Assembly: GCA_036785705.1 (NCBI GenBank)
Contig: JAWUZG010000051.1
Span: forward strand, 15,094,501-15,158,500
Reading direction: 5' to 3'
Source of the DNA: Acanthornis magna
Taxonomy: Eukaryota; Chordata; Aves; Passeriformes; Acanthizidae
DNA: 64,000 nucleotides
In this document: positions 12,001 through 23,600 of the stretch, in pieces
Position numbering within the stretch: position 1 is the first letter of the stretch
How the letters are laid out: every line of letters begins with the position of its first letter
Translations under genes and position numbers: made by a program
The notes under the pieces: generated by a model
What the model was told of the DNA's origin: nothing
The model's input: the letters and a program-made list of their open reading frames with translations, nothing else
Database searches by the model: none

Positions 12001-15000
12001 TGATGGAAGCTGCAGAGATTCTCTTCCAAGACTCCTGACTGCCTGAGTGCAAAGTGAGAAGATCGGGGGCAGGATGTTTATTTATTGCATCCCACTATAC
12101 TTCCCGCATCACTGCTTCCTCCCAAAGCAGTGAGTTCTGCTGCATGGGACAGGTTCGGAGTTGGAGCCCCACATGATGGAGATTTCTGTTCATCCACAGT
12201 GCAGGAATATCTGCCAAGGTTTCTCCCAACGCTCTGCAAATGAGACTTTCTTCTGGCTCACAGACACCCCCTTCCCCCTCTCCCATGAGGATGTCCCACA
12301 GAAAGCCCACCCGTTCAGCTCATGCAGCAGCAGCAGCAGCACAGGAGCATTTTGTCATCTGGTTTGTTCAGCCAGCTGAGCTGCTCAGACTGTTTCTGGG
12401 AACAGGTGCCTTTTGCCAGACCTATCTGCTGCTTCCATCTTCAGCTCACCTTGGCAGGATGATGAACACAGAGGTACAGACCTGCTGAGACCTCTTCTCC
12501 CCTTGGGGACCAGAAGTGTGGGCACTCCTGACATCTCCAGGTGTGGACCTCATGGTCCCAGCCCACGCATTTTAGCGTTGGTGGCTGTGGTCTCATCTTC
12601 CTGAAGAAACACAGCTATTCTCAAAAGAGAGGGGACTCCTCCTGTGGAACTGGTCCAATATTAATCAGTCAGTAGATGGAGATTCTCAAAATAGTTTTTC
12701 AGACAAGCTAACCACACCATTTTGCCCCATTCAGGGATGTGAATTCTCTCCTCTTTGCTCCTTTCTGTCATCTTCCTTTATGCCCTCATCTCCTTGCTCC
12801 CTTAAATTTATGCAAAGACCATTTAAAATCATGTCAGAGGGCCATGAAACGAATTTCCTCATGCAACAGATTTCAGGATCTTTAGCAATGACATCAGAGG
12901 CCATCTGGAAAGGCCGGCAGCAGCTACATATCATCCCAGAACACACACATACCCAACACCTCCTTCCTATGTGGAAAAATGCAATCAAGTCCTCCTGGCT
13001 CAATGGAGTTGTAAATGTCCTTTAAATCTGCCACTTTAATGTCCTCCTTGGAAGATGCAGAATGAGGAGGTAGGTTTTTTTCCTTATGGCTCTTTATGTT
13101 ACAAACCAGAGAATTCAAAGTACTCCATGGATTTGTTACAGGAGTTCTTTGAAAATATTGTCTTCTGGCAGAAGCAGCAATAAAGTTTTGAACTGTGTTT
13201 CCTTCTGACATTCAGGAGAGTCAGAAGTCAACCTGGCTGCGAGCAGCCAAGACAAGATAAATCTTTCATGGCAGTAGACTACCAAAATCACACATGCTCT
13301 GTAGGGAAGGCTTTACTCTCTCAAAGCACATGTAGGAAAGGTGTAAAAATGAGAATTTCCATCCCAGGGCAAAGCTTCATGCTGGGAGGACAGGACTACA
13401 GTGCCTGCTGCCTGTGGAATATTATCAAATCTGTAAAAAAATTACATCACAATTGTTGAGTAGTTAGCCATCCACAAATCACATAATACCTCTCCAAAAC
13501 TGTGTCAGCAAAGCCAGGGGCAGTCAAACGCAGTATTGCTGCACCCAAGGGCACCAGGCTTTTAAGCACCTTTCCTGACTAGTGGAACTACAATGGCTTA
13601 TTATGCTGAGTTAAACAGAAAACTGCGTGCAATGAGGAGAACAGCACAATGGGACCAACAGCAAACATAACACATGGAACAACCAGCAAGCACAGAATGG
13701 AAATCATCAAATAAGAAAAGGTGCAGTAATGGGAAAACCAGGTATTTTGATGTTGACAACTTCAGACAAGAATTCTTTTCAGTTCAATTATTGCTTCCCC
13801 ACATAAGGAAGTTACACTACATTCGTTTTTGTATTTTTTGTTGTCTTTTGCACTTTAATGCTTTTTCCCCCACTTGATATTTATTTTTCAGTCCAGCTTT
13901 TTCTTTCTTTTTTTCCTTTAATTTCTTTTCCCTCTACAGTTCATTTTAGCACAGTGGCATGCTTGACTGGCGTACCTGGCAGGCATGAAACATTCCAGCA
14001 CTGTGTTTATTAAGCCAATAGATGAACTGGTTTCCCTGCTCAGTAGTTTTGTTGGGTTTTTTTGAATTCTTGAGAATGCACTGAAAGACATAACATTTTG
14101 ATTTTTGTAGATTTTTCTTTTGTAAACTTTTTTGCCATGTAATTTCTCACTCCTTCTTTTCTTGGTTTGATCTGCAGTCAACTCCATTGTCTTCTCTTCC
14201 AAATCTGCAGTAACTGACATATGATTTTTCTTGTTCTTGTTTCTTGCTTGGATTTTGTTTTCTTATTCATCCTGAATTTGAGTTTCATCCTTGTAGTTCC
14301 AAGCCCAGCAAAAGACTTGAACCTAAAGGACCCTGAACACAATGTCCCCACTTGACAGACGTGCCACATCAAGTGCTCAGAAGATCTAATCCCAAACATA
14401 CATGTGGTGTTTTCTGTACATGAGTGAGTCTTTGGTTTTCTTCTGATTGCTGTCTTAAAATAGTTTTGCATCTCAACCACTGCAACGTCCCTTCTGCATC
14501 CATTAGAGTTCCGTTACTGTGTTTTTTCCTGAATTATTGCAATTTTCTTTTTTTTTTCCTCTGTGGTCAGTCGCTGTTTCACTTTTGTGTGGGCAGGAAA
14601 AGAGGTTTTGTGCTGACAAAGTCGATTAATCAGTATGGTCACATGTTGGGATATTTTTAGAGGGAAAAACCCCTAAATTTTGAAACAGTTTATATGTGGG
14701 AAATGAACAAATGAAAGCATTATAACTCTAATTAATACTGAGGTGACTATTCTTAAAAGCCATTAATTATTCAGTGTAAAGGACAGATGAAATTTAAATA
14801 ATTTTGTTCTCCAGCACTTACAAAACTCCTTTGGTTCTGGCTGTTTTAAAATGGTTCTGGTGACGCAAACTGGAAAGTGAAGGAATGTATACAGACCATG
14901 TAATTCTCTGTGAAAAGAGAGAGCAGTGAGACTGCTATTTCCGCAGACTGATTTCTTAAGAAACCTTTAGAAGAAATTGGAAATGAGTTTTCAGGACTCA

Positions 15001-15762
15001 AGCAAGTTAAAAATTATAAACAAATACAGTGAAGATCCCAGAATGCAAAACCTATTTAGGCAAGTGGCCCCATGAATGCTAGACGGAAAGGGCAAGTGAG
15101 ACTTTTTAACTCTTCTAAAACATAAAGTTTGTCTCCAGTTCAAGGGAGACTTTTTAATGCTTACATGAGAATTGTAATAGTTTTGGCTATTGCAGGTCCA
15201 CCAAAATTGGGGACCACTTTGATTTGCACGTGCTGCTGGGACTTCTGTCACTGTTAAATTGGACTGCTGCCTTGAGGGGAGTGGTTTGGAAGCAGGCAGA
15301 CAATTACAGCTCCTCCAGATAGACTTTATCCACAAGGAAGGTGCATGGTCCTTTTCTTGTAATACCTCTCACTTTGTTAATCCAAAAGCCACAGTTAAGG
15401 GCTGTGTTTCATCATCAAGTGCAGAACACCTGGAGCACAGCAGCATAATTTCAGTCTTGAATACAATGTCCAAGAGGGGATTAGGAGACCCCCAGCAGCG
15501 CAGATGTGCTGGTACTCTTTTTCTACCTTTTCCATTTCATTGCATGATTCCCTAGGTGCTAGTGAGAGTATAAGCACCAGGAGGAGAATAAGTAAGTAGG
15601 AGAAGGCATGAAGTATAATGTGCAAAGATGAGTTCTATGCATGTTTCTGTCATGACAAGCAATGGGAAAATTCTTATTGCAAAGGTCCTTTTATGGGAAA
15701 TGAATGTAATGACGAGATACGCAATCTGCAGGGCAGAAGTTTCAGAGGAATTTGAAAAACTC
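9099..15762. other. Noncoding DNA with small simple repeats
   Basis: No gene is supported. Contents include a GCA microsatellite at 12324-12341, T-rich stretches around 13860-14120 and 14540-14560, and an AT-rich patch at about 14700-14830 with several TTAATTA-type words. Peptides of about 100 codons on the minus strand at 13918-14480 are Lys/Thr-rich readings of T-rich DNA, not protein genes. Confidence 0.55.
12324..12341 (+). repeat. (GCA)6 microsatellite
   Basis: Six uninterrupted GCA units. The stretch lies in no recognised coding sequence. Confidence 0.95.
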
Positions 15763-15780
15763 CAGTGATTTAAATCACTG
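15763..15780. repeat. Perfect 18-bp palindrome
   Basis: CAGTGATTTAAATCACTG is identical to its reverse complement over 18 bases, centred on TTTAAA. The outer bases (C at 15762, T at 15781) break the symmetry. It could be a dimeric protein site or chance; context gives no further clue. Confidence 0.95.
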
Positions 15781-17984
15781 TGAGCTGAAGGCTTTGTCAA
15801 AGGGTTTAGAAGGAAAGAAAAGATAAAAAATTTTATAGTATTACAGGTATTTCTAAGAATGCAGAGTTTATGTAGAAGTATAGCAACTGTTTGTGGAGCC
15901 TAGAAATCCTCTTCTATGTTAGTTTGTTCAGCTTTTGAAAGGGACCAAAAAAGATCTTGGGTACTGGAGATTACTTACTCACTTCTGTACTAAAGAGAGA
16001 TAAAGTCTTCCTCCTTAGAAGCAGATAGACTGGTCTGTATCACAGCACTGAGTGCGCCTCCTTTATTTATTTTCCTTAGGGAAGGTGAGTTCCAATAGGC
16101 AGGATGTTTCTTTTGCAGCATTACCATGAGATTTGGGCATGTCAGCATTACCTTTTCAGCATCTTGTTTTTTACTGCAGTGCTTCAGTGAAAATGATCCC
16201 TATGTATGCCAGGACAAATCACAACTTTTTGCATCATGGGCAGATATTAACAGCAAAAAATCTGTAACACACAAATCTTCACAACATCACGTACGTCCAA
16301 AATACAGATTGCAGAAGACAATTCTCAACTGCCTTTTCATCTGTTTTACTTCTTCAGTTAGGAATTCCACAGATACTTATAAAGGCCCTACAGACTCTCT
16401 ATGTTTCTTTAGTGATGCTGCAGGCACCAATTCATATTCACAGGCATAGCAAGCTATCAAACCTTGTGCAGTGTCAAGTAAGCAAACAAAGATGCAACCT
16501 CCACACTAGTGTTTCCTGACTTATTGTTTAATGCTTAATTAATGATGTTTAGCCACACAACCTAAATTGCCACTTCAGGGAGTGTTGTGAGGTTTTAAGA
16601 CCTTGGCACAGCTATCAATGATCCATTGAGAATGCAATTCTGTGATTTTCCTTTTTTTTTTTTGTTATTCCAAGTACGACAGTTAATCAGGGAAGTACAT
16701 AAAGGGAATAAGTATAACTACGTGCCACAACCTTTTCAAATAAATTTCAAAAATCACTTATTTATGCCAATGTCCTGTAAAGTAAGTGTGGTGAATAATG
16801 CAGGAAATCCAAAGGGGAGAAGCTGCCTGGGCACTGTGTGCCAGAATGCTATCACAAGGTGTATTACATGCCAGGAGTACTACCATCTGAAATGCATTAA
16901 ATATTTCTTGTTGAAGAGTTGAATTTACAAAAAATATTTTGATACACCTCACAGGATGTTATTTCATATAATACACACACATGCTCATACCAAAACTTTC
17001 TTTTGTGCTGTTATTGAGAATAACTGCTAAGGGAGAGATAAAAGTGGTCTTTATGTTCTGCAACTACTGCTTTCTGTCATTGCCCTGCCCTTATTTCTGC
17101 CATAATTTTTGGCATCCTAGATCAATTTGTGTCCCTAAGCCTGATTAAGCACTAACACTTCCCTGCAAGACTTCTATTTCTCATGCATACCCTTCTGCAA
17201 ACCTTTCTTCCTGTTGCACTATGGCAAGTGGTACCCACAGGTAGAGAAGAGAAATACCAGGCACAGCCACCTGCCCTCTCCAGTCATGTACCAGTCTCCA
17301 GGCTGATGCGCTGCCTCACACCTTTCTCTTCTGAGCTTAGAGAAGGACCCTACAAGAGCTGTTTCCTGGTCCTGGAGATCTGTGACTTTTCAGGCTTTTT
17401 CTGCTCCAACACAGAGTGGAAGCACAGAGAAGGCCTTAAATTCAGAATCTGTGATAACATTAAGATGCTCAAGTGAATAAACTAAAGAATTTCCGCAAAA
17501 AGGAGTGCAAGTCGTTTTATTCCAGCTTTGGGGGTATCTCTGAACACCCTGAACAGTAGAGTTGACCTCTATTTCCTAGTGTCTGCACACAAAAAAAAAA
17601 AAAAAAATTGATTGAGGAAAAATAGACATTCTTTAAAAAATCAACTCCTTTGCAACTTAATAGGACTCTGATCACCCATGTAAAATGAGTCATGTTTTAT
17701 TGCAATCTTCTCTAACCCTGACCTCCTTCACTCAGACACACCTCATGGAAAGAGAGGTGGAAGCACAATTTCAAGGGCAAGAAGCAGGTAATAATATTAA
17801 ATGGCCACGGTGGGACTGCAGCAATGGATTGAGCAGATTGGATTTGCCCAGTGCACCAAAATGCCCATTCAGTCCTCACTTCTTTACAGGCTGCCTTTCC
17901 ACTCCCTCTGTGCTATATTTCATGGTCAAATTCAGGTGATGACATGGACAATTTAGTGTCTGAGTTCTTTCTAACCCAGGACAC
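15781..17984. other. Noncoding DNA, nothing recognised
   Basis: Small open frames only. A 17-base A run lies at 17591-17607, but no retroposed body is recognisable upstream of it, so I do not call a processed pseudogene. Confidence 0.55.
17591..17607 (+). repeat. Poly(A) run of 17
   Basis: Seventeen consecutive A residues between CTGCACAC and TTGATTG. It may be the tail of an old retroposon, but nothing upstream is identifiable. Confidence 0.9.
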
Positions 17985-18330
17985 GGTGTTGTAATTACAC
18001 GCTCCGGCGCAGGCCTGCATTCCGAGATAACAAACAACCTTGTAAAAGAGGGGGAAAAGAATCCTTTAATAGAGTGCAGTCCCATTCTCCATGGGCTGAG
18101 AGAGATGAACAGCAAAGGAAATTCCACAGCATCACTGTGTACCTGGAAGCGCCAATTGGAGTGAGCCCAAGTCACGCCAGAAATTATTCACCAAGAGCTA
18201 ATGGCCACTAAAAGCATGGATTCTTCCTTTGTCCTAAATGCTTTGCTGCAGGCTTGATGCAAATGCAATTTTCATAAGCAGCTCTTTCCCAGATACATTA
18301 CCTCTGACAGCACTACTTCAGTCTCTGGTC
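17985..18330. promoter_or_regulatory. Candidate conserved noncoding block with octamer word
   Basis: The stretch keeps several CpGs (CACGCTCCGGCGC near 17998, TTCCGAG, AAGCGCC, CACGCC) although most of the window is CpG-poor. It also holds a perfect POU octamer word, ATGCAAAT, at 18257-18264, and AGCTAATGG near 18197. CpG retention and motif content suggest constraint, but this has not been tested by alignment. Confidence 0.28.
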
Positions 18331-20330
18331 TTGCTTGAAGCACTGCTCATTGAGCATCAGAGACTTGTTCCATAAAGCAGTTTTCACGCAAGCAAATTAT
18401 CTCCCAGCACACACTCAATAAATCTACACCCAAATCGTTTGCATTTTCATGCTTTGGCCTCAAGACAGCTGTAAAGGACTGCAGGTTAGGACTGCAAAAT
18501 ACCGTGGGATGCAAATTATGGGAAAAAATTCCCAGGTGTCTGAAGGCAGAAGAAGTAAGAGCGTAGAAGATCACACAGATTTTCTTAATGATTTAATTAA
18601 TGGAAACCTGATAGGGGCAAGATGAGGCTTCTAGGTAGTAATATAATAACATAACTGCTTGAAAAAGTTGCCATTCTTTTCCAGGATCGGTTTTTAACAT
18701 TCATTAAAAATGTGAGAGTTGTTGCCTGATGGGTTTGTTAAAAACTTATGGTTACCACTGCTTCAGACACAGGTTAGATCTCTTTTTGGGTCCTTCAGCT
18801 CTTCGTCCTTTATCCAAATATGAAACAAAAAAACATTTCCACTTCTGGACTGGATCGTTGAAGTTTATCTTTCTGCCATTGCCTTTTACAGCCCTTGGGT
18901 ATTTGTATTCTTTATTTTGGGCCTCTTCCTACTTGCCTTTTTTTTTCCCCCTTATTGTCTGTTTATACATATGAATGCATTCCCAGCAAACATCCCAAAA
19001 ATCAAGAGACAGTATTCATGTATGGAGAAGACACTTCCTCTTCCCTGATACTTTTTCAAGCTCTGTCATGAACAGATGTTATTTTATCTTCAGGCCAACT
19101 GGAACAACAGCTCTAAGAGGTATGAACCATATCATTCATCTCAGCACGGTGTTAATTCAGGGTTGATCTATACATAGGCTGGAACTAAAAAAAGACCTGT
19201 CCTATAAATCATACCTGCAGTTCAAGTGTGTAGATGAGTATTTTGGAGGCTCATCCGCATACTAACCTGAAATTGCTAACAAATCATGACCAGAATGGGT
19301 AACAGACACACCCCTATGTCAGCTCCAGTGTTTCCAGTGTAAATCTGATGGAGATTCGTTTAACAGAGAAAGGCCACTCTGAATGTAAAAACACAGCGTT
19401 GTCACACCAAGATTCATTCGTAAGCTCAGATTTAAACCCAGGTTGCTATTTTGGTTCCAGTTCGGATGCACTGATGCCCTCCAACACCCAGAGATAACAG
19501 TTTTGATGTCACTAAAATTAACCTTTTCATGCCTGCTTACAGGCCTCCATTACTGATTTACTGTGCATCACTGCATTGCCACAGATAAATAGGCATAGCA
19601 GACACAGTACCTTATTTGCTCCTTGTGCTTGTCCATGAAGAACCAAACTCACCAGAACTTTGGGCCCTTCTGGGATAGGTCCTCAGGTACTGCCCCGAGC
19701 TGGAAAGGTTGCTCAGGTACTCAAAAAGACGCACCTTCCTGGAGCCACCTCTTCTTCTCCCTAGGCAGCCCCCAGAGATAGACAGACAAAGAACTTGGAC
19801 ATTTCTCACGCTCTTTCTGTAAACATGTCTCCCTTTCTGCTGTACAGAAAAGGATGGGAGAGGAAGAATGCATTTGGGGTGCAGGGAGGATCAAAATAGT
19901 TGTGGGCAAAGACTTGGGGAGGGAAAAAACGGGCGTGATTGCTCACCAGTGGACCTGAAACAAGGCAACAGAGCAGCTGGGCTGCTCTATTGAGAGAGAG
20001 GAGAGGACAAAAGAAGCAGAGAACAGACAAGAAGGAGTTTGGGAATGCGTGGTCCACAGGAAGGTGAGGACATTAAGGTGGGGATGAAAAGAAATTAATT
20101 TCCAGGTGAAGACAGAGTGGAGAGGGAATGAAGATGAAGCAGGGAAAGAACTAAATTTGTGATGGCAAAATGCTGGCCCTAGCAGAGATCTGGCACTGGA
20201 CCAGCGGTGATTAATTACAGTGCCTTTTTTTCATCACAGGCTTGTTCCTTTTGGAATACAACAATACATGATTTCATTATAGGCAGGGTCTGAGAATAAA
20301 TGTAAAAAAATGTGGATGCTCCTTCTCCAC
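18331..20330. other. Noncoding DNA, nothing recognised
   Basis: Short open frames only. A purine-rich patch (GGTGAGGA, GGGGATGAAAAG, GAAGATGAAGCAGG) runs from about 20060 to 20150. No repeat family was recognised. Confidence 0.55.
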
Positions 20331-20660
20331 ATTACTGCAAATGTGGCTTTAGCAGTCTGTGCAAGACCTGCCTTGTGTTTTACGGGTGCTGAGCCTCAAA
20401 AGCTGGCTTGATACATAGCAGGATGTTTTTTAAAGGCTAACAGAGTGAAACTGCTAGTGCTGTAAACAGCAATGTTTACAATATTTATTATGTGATTGAG
20501 CACGTTGCTTAGACACACCCAAGTGCTGTGCTTAAGCAATCACTGACATATTTACACTGTGGCTCTGGAGTCCAAATGTAAATGTGTACAATAAAGCAGC
20601 AGACTGAGACTTTCAGGCACAAGGGAGCAATCAAGAACCACATGATGAAACAAAATTGGA
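20331..20660. promoter_or_regulatory. Candidate regulatory block with paired forkhead-like sites
   Basis: Two forkhead-like words face each other at 20461-20480: TGTAAACA, spacer GCAA, then TGTTTACA. The arms are perfect reverse complements, and each contains the GTAAACA/TGTTTAC core known for FOX proteins. A second, looser inverted pair (TTGCTTA at 20505, TAAGCAA at 20533) follows. No coding or repeat signal overlaps. Enhancer function is inferred. Confidence 0.35.
20461..20480. repeat. Inverted repeat, 8-bp arms, forkhead-like
   Basis: The arms TGTAAACA (20461-20468) and TGTTTACA (20473-20480) are separated by GCAA. The complementarity is exact. Confidence 0.95.
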
Positions 20661-23185
20661 AGCCATTGCATCTGGATTCTGAAGGCAGAATTTTTAAAAG
20701 AATATTTTAGAGCTAAATCCTACTTTGAAAGACATCATAAAAATTCGTTTTCAAATGAAAGAGGAGTGGAAAAAAATCCTTCCTTTTTGAAATGACAAAC
20801 ATTCCTAGGAACTGCACTTCACTACAGAAGTTTCCAGTGACAGCAAAAAATATTGTGTTGGCAAGCTCTCAAGTGGCAGGATGCATTGCACATCCAGAAC
20901 TGCTATCTGATGGTGATTTCACAGGGGGAATGAGCATCTCTTATGCCAAGTCATTATCTTAAGCCTGTGAAAACAAAACTGAAGTGACTGAATACAAAAT
21001 GCACACTAAACAGTAGGGATGAAGAATTCAGTTGGACACTGACCTTGCAATGCAGCTAGCAGAGGATTTAGATAAATGTGACTGCTTTTTCATTCATTTC
21101 TATGAGCTCATTGATACAAGGTTTTTAACGCAGCTACGCACACGCACAAAGTACCACAGCAATATGCATATAGCTGCCAGATGCTGAAATAAAAAATGCA
21201 CTAATGAAGTTGCCTAACTTCAAGAGCCAGCTGGAGGCTAAGATGTGTGTACAGACCAGGAGTGAAGGAGGTACTGATACATCAAATGTTTTCAGCATTG
21301 CTATAGATGCTCATGAGATATGATTGCTATAAAAAATTGGTTCGATACCAACTTGCCATATTATGTGTTACAGTGTGTAAAGAAGCATTCTTGGTGAACA
21401 AGAATTAGGAAAAAAAAAAGAGACATGACAGTGAAACCTTTAACAAAATTGTGAAATTGTGTTGATTCACATAGGCTGACCCTTCACTTAGGGTGAAGAG
21501 GATGGGCAACATCCTCACCTAGGACCATTTATGTGAAGATGCTCCTACAAAAAGAAAGCACTTAACAAGTAAGGTCATTGTTTTGCAACAGCAAGCAATA
21601 TCTTTGCTAAGTGTTTGGAGAAAGCAAGTCCATTTCTGGATGAGGAGAGAGATTGAGCACATGGTTCCAAGAACAACAAAAAACAAGTATTATCAAGCTC
21701 TGTCCTTGTGTTCCCTCCTCCATAGGCTCTTTTTGCTTCTTCTGAGACTTTGTGTCCTTTGCTCATCCAGCTAAATAATCTGAGGCGGAAGAAAAAGAAA
21801 GAAGTTCCTGCCTTTCTTCTTTCTCTATACCAGAAAACTTCCTCATCTTGAATTGCAAACTTTTTTTACTGGCCTGGCCTCCCACAAGCTTCTCCCCACT
21901 AAGAACAGAATCACTAAAGATAAGTTCCAGGTCCATAGTTTTGGCCACTAACCAGTGACATGCTGCCTAGCTCTTGTGAAAGGCCCTCCCACTTCTGCCA
22001 AATGTTCTCCATTTCAGCTGTGGGTATGTGGCGTGCAGGCTAATCCCAAATCATGAACCTCACTCCATCAAGTAACCCATTCTTAATCCCTCGTGACTTT
22101 CACAGACACTGTAAATCTCCCACACCCAGCATCCATTTCTTGGCTGTAAGAAAAGCCAGCACCAACCTTCCTCTAACACACTCACGCTGAGAGAATAACA
22201 CAGCCCATGCAACAGCTTAAGGGTCTGTTTGCTCAATTTGGAGGGCAGAAAAATGCCAAGTGCAAGAAGCCTGTTAAAAGAAGCAATTGCTACAAAGCTG
22301 TGGCCACCCAGAGCCAAGAGACCCCACTCTTCTTCCTTGGTATGTTCCCACATTTCCTCAATGCCTGCTAGTTCTTAAAATGCAAGATGTCCTCTTAAGT
22401 GGACTCAGACTTTCCTTCTCTGACTTTGCCACTTTTTTAGCTAATCTTAAAATAAATGGCCTTGGAATATTTTTCTAGATTCATCAGTGTTTATTACCCC
22501 ATAAGATTCCCTGTCAGATTGAGACTCCTTACTCCTGTGTCCCAGGGGCAAAAGCATTCCTTGAAATACAAAAGCAAAACAACCCAGTGAAATTTCTCTC
22601 TCAAGAAACCTTCCTTCAGGGAATGTGGTCTCAGCAAGCAGGTAGAGAGTAGTCCAATAGCAATATCAATGGGCCCTTCTACAACTTTACAGGGCAGTTG
22701 TCTTGAATAGCACATTTCCATCTGCCTTAAACCTTTCCCTTTCCTCCCTTGTCTTACCCTGCATCCACTAAGTAGTGACATGAGAGGGAACCATCATTTT
22801 CCCCTTCACGAACCCAAATCAAGGTCACATGAAGCAGTGAGGTTGTCAGGAAGCAGCCAGAGTGGGGCTGCCATACAAGTGGAGATCCAAGGATGACCCC
22901 AGCCCAGGCAGGGTCCTGGAGATGGAGAGCAGTGCTGGGGGCTGATAGCCACTGCTGTTGAGACCCCCAAGCAAGGCAAGGTGATGATGGAACCTGTGCA
23001 GGGTCCATCTGGAGAGCTCAGTGAGGAATAGCTGGAGAAGGGGGACAGAGATGAGACTGGGTATGAGGTGAGACTGGGTATGAGGCTACAGTGCAGGTCC
23101 ATAGGCTCCTGAGCTGAAACAGAGCCCAGGGCCCATGGAAAGTGTTGATGGGCAGGGTGACCTCACTGCTCAGGACCAACAAGGC
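20661..23185. other. Noncoding DNA; GC-richer from 22.8 kb
   Basis: No gene is seen. From about 22800 to 23160 the sequence becomes richer in G and in AGG/GGA words and contains a 17-base tandem duplication at 23051-23084. That part may be older repeat material upstream of the CR1 fragment, but I cannot name it. Confidence 0.5.
23051..23084 (+). repeat. 17-bp tandem duplication
   Basis: ATGAGACTGGGTATGAG at 23051-23067 is followed directly by GTGAGACTGGGTATGAG, which differs only at the first base. Confidence 0.9.
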
Positions 23186-23600
23186 AAAAGTCTTATGACG
23201 AGCAGCTGAGGGAACTGGAGGTGTTCAGCCTGGAGAGAAGGAGACTCAGGAGGAACATTATCTCTCTCTACCATTCCCTGAAAGGAGGCTGCAGCCAAGT
23301 GGGGATCAGCCTCTTCTCCCAAGAAACAAGTGATAGGACAAGAGGAAATGGCTGCCAAGTGGCACCAAGGGAGGTTTAGGTTGGATATTAGGAATTATTT
23401 CTTCATGGAAGGGGTTATCAAACACTGGAACAGGCTGCCCAGGGAAATGGCTGAGTTGCAATGCCTGAAGGTATTTAAAAGACCTAGATGTGGCACTTGG
23501 GGACATGGTTTAGTGATGGACTTGGCAGTGCTCTGTTAATTGTTGGACTTGATGGTCTTAAAGGTCTCTTTTAACCCAAATGACTACACGTTTCTATAAT
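23186..23600 (+). mobile_element. CR1 LINE 3' fragment (plus strand)
   Basis: This is a 5'-truncated CR1 retroposon, the dominant LINE of birds. It begins within the last part of ORF2 (words like AGTCTTATGACGAGCAGCTG) and runs to a degenerate 3' end at TTTCTATA near 23598. Around 23330-23540 the plus strand still reads as the C-terminus of the CR1 ORF2 protein, with [12 protein letters not shown] and HWNRLPREM, before drifting off the family pattern after VFKRP. The reverse transcriptase and endonuclease domains are absent, so the copy is dead. The 5' boundary is approximate. Confidence 0.93.

Noticed and set aside
13918..14480. Lys/Thr-rich minus-strand frames as small proteins
   Set aside because: They are translations of T-rich low-complexity DNA and overlap one another in different frames.
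17591..17607. Poly(A) run as the tail of a processed pseudogene
   Set aside because: No retroposed coding or SINE body is recognisable upstream; a bare A run is not enough.
21320..21360. tRNA-like T-arm word (TTGGTTCGATACCAA)
   Set aside because: No matching A-box, anticodon arm or acceptor stem upstream, so it is not a tRNA gene.
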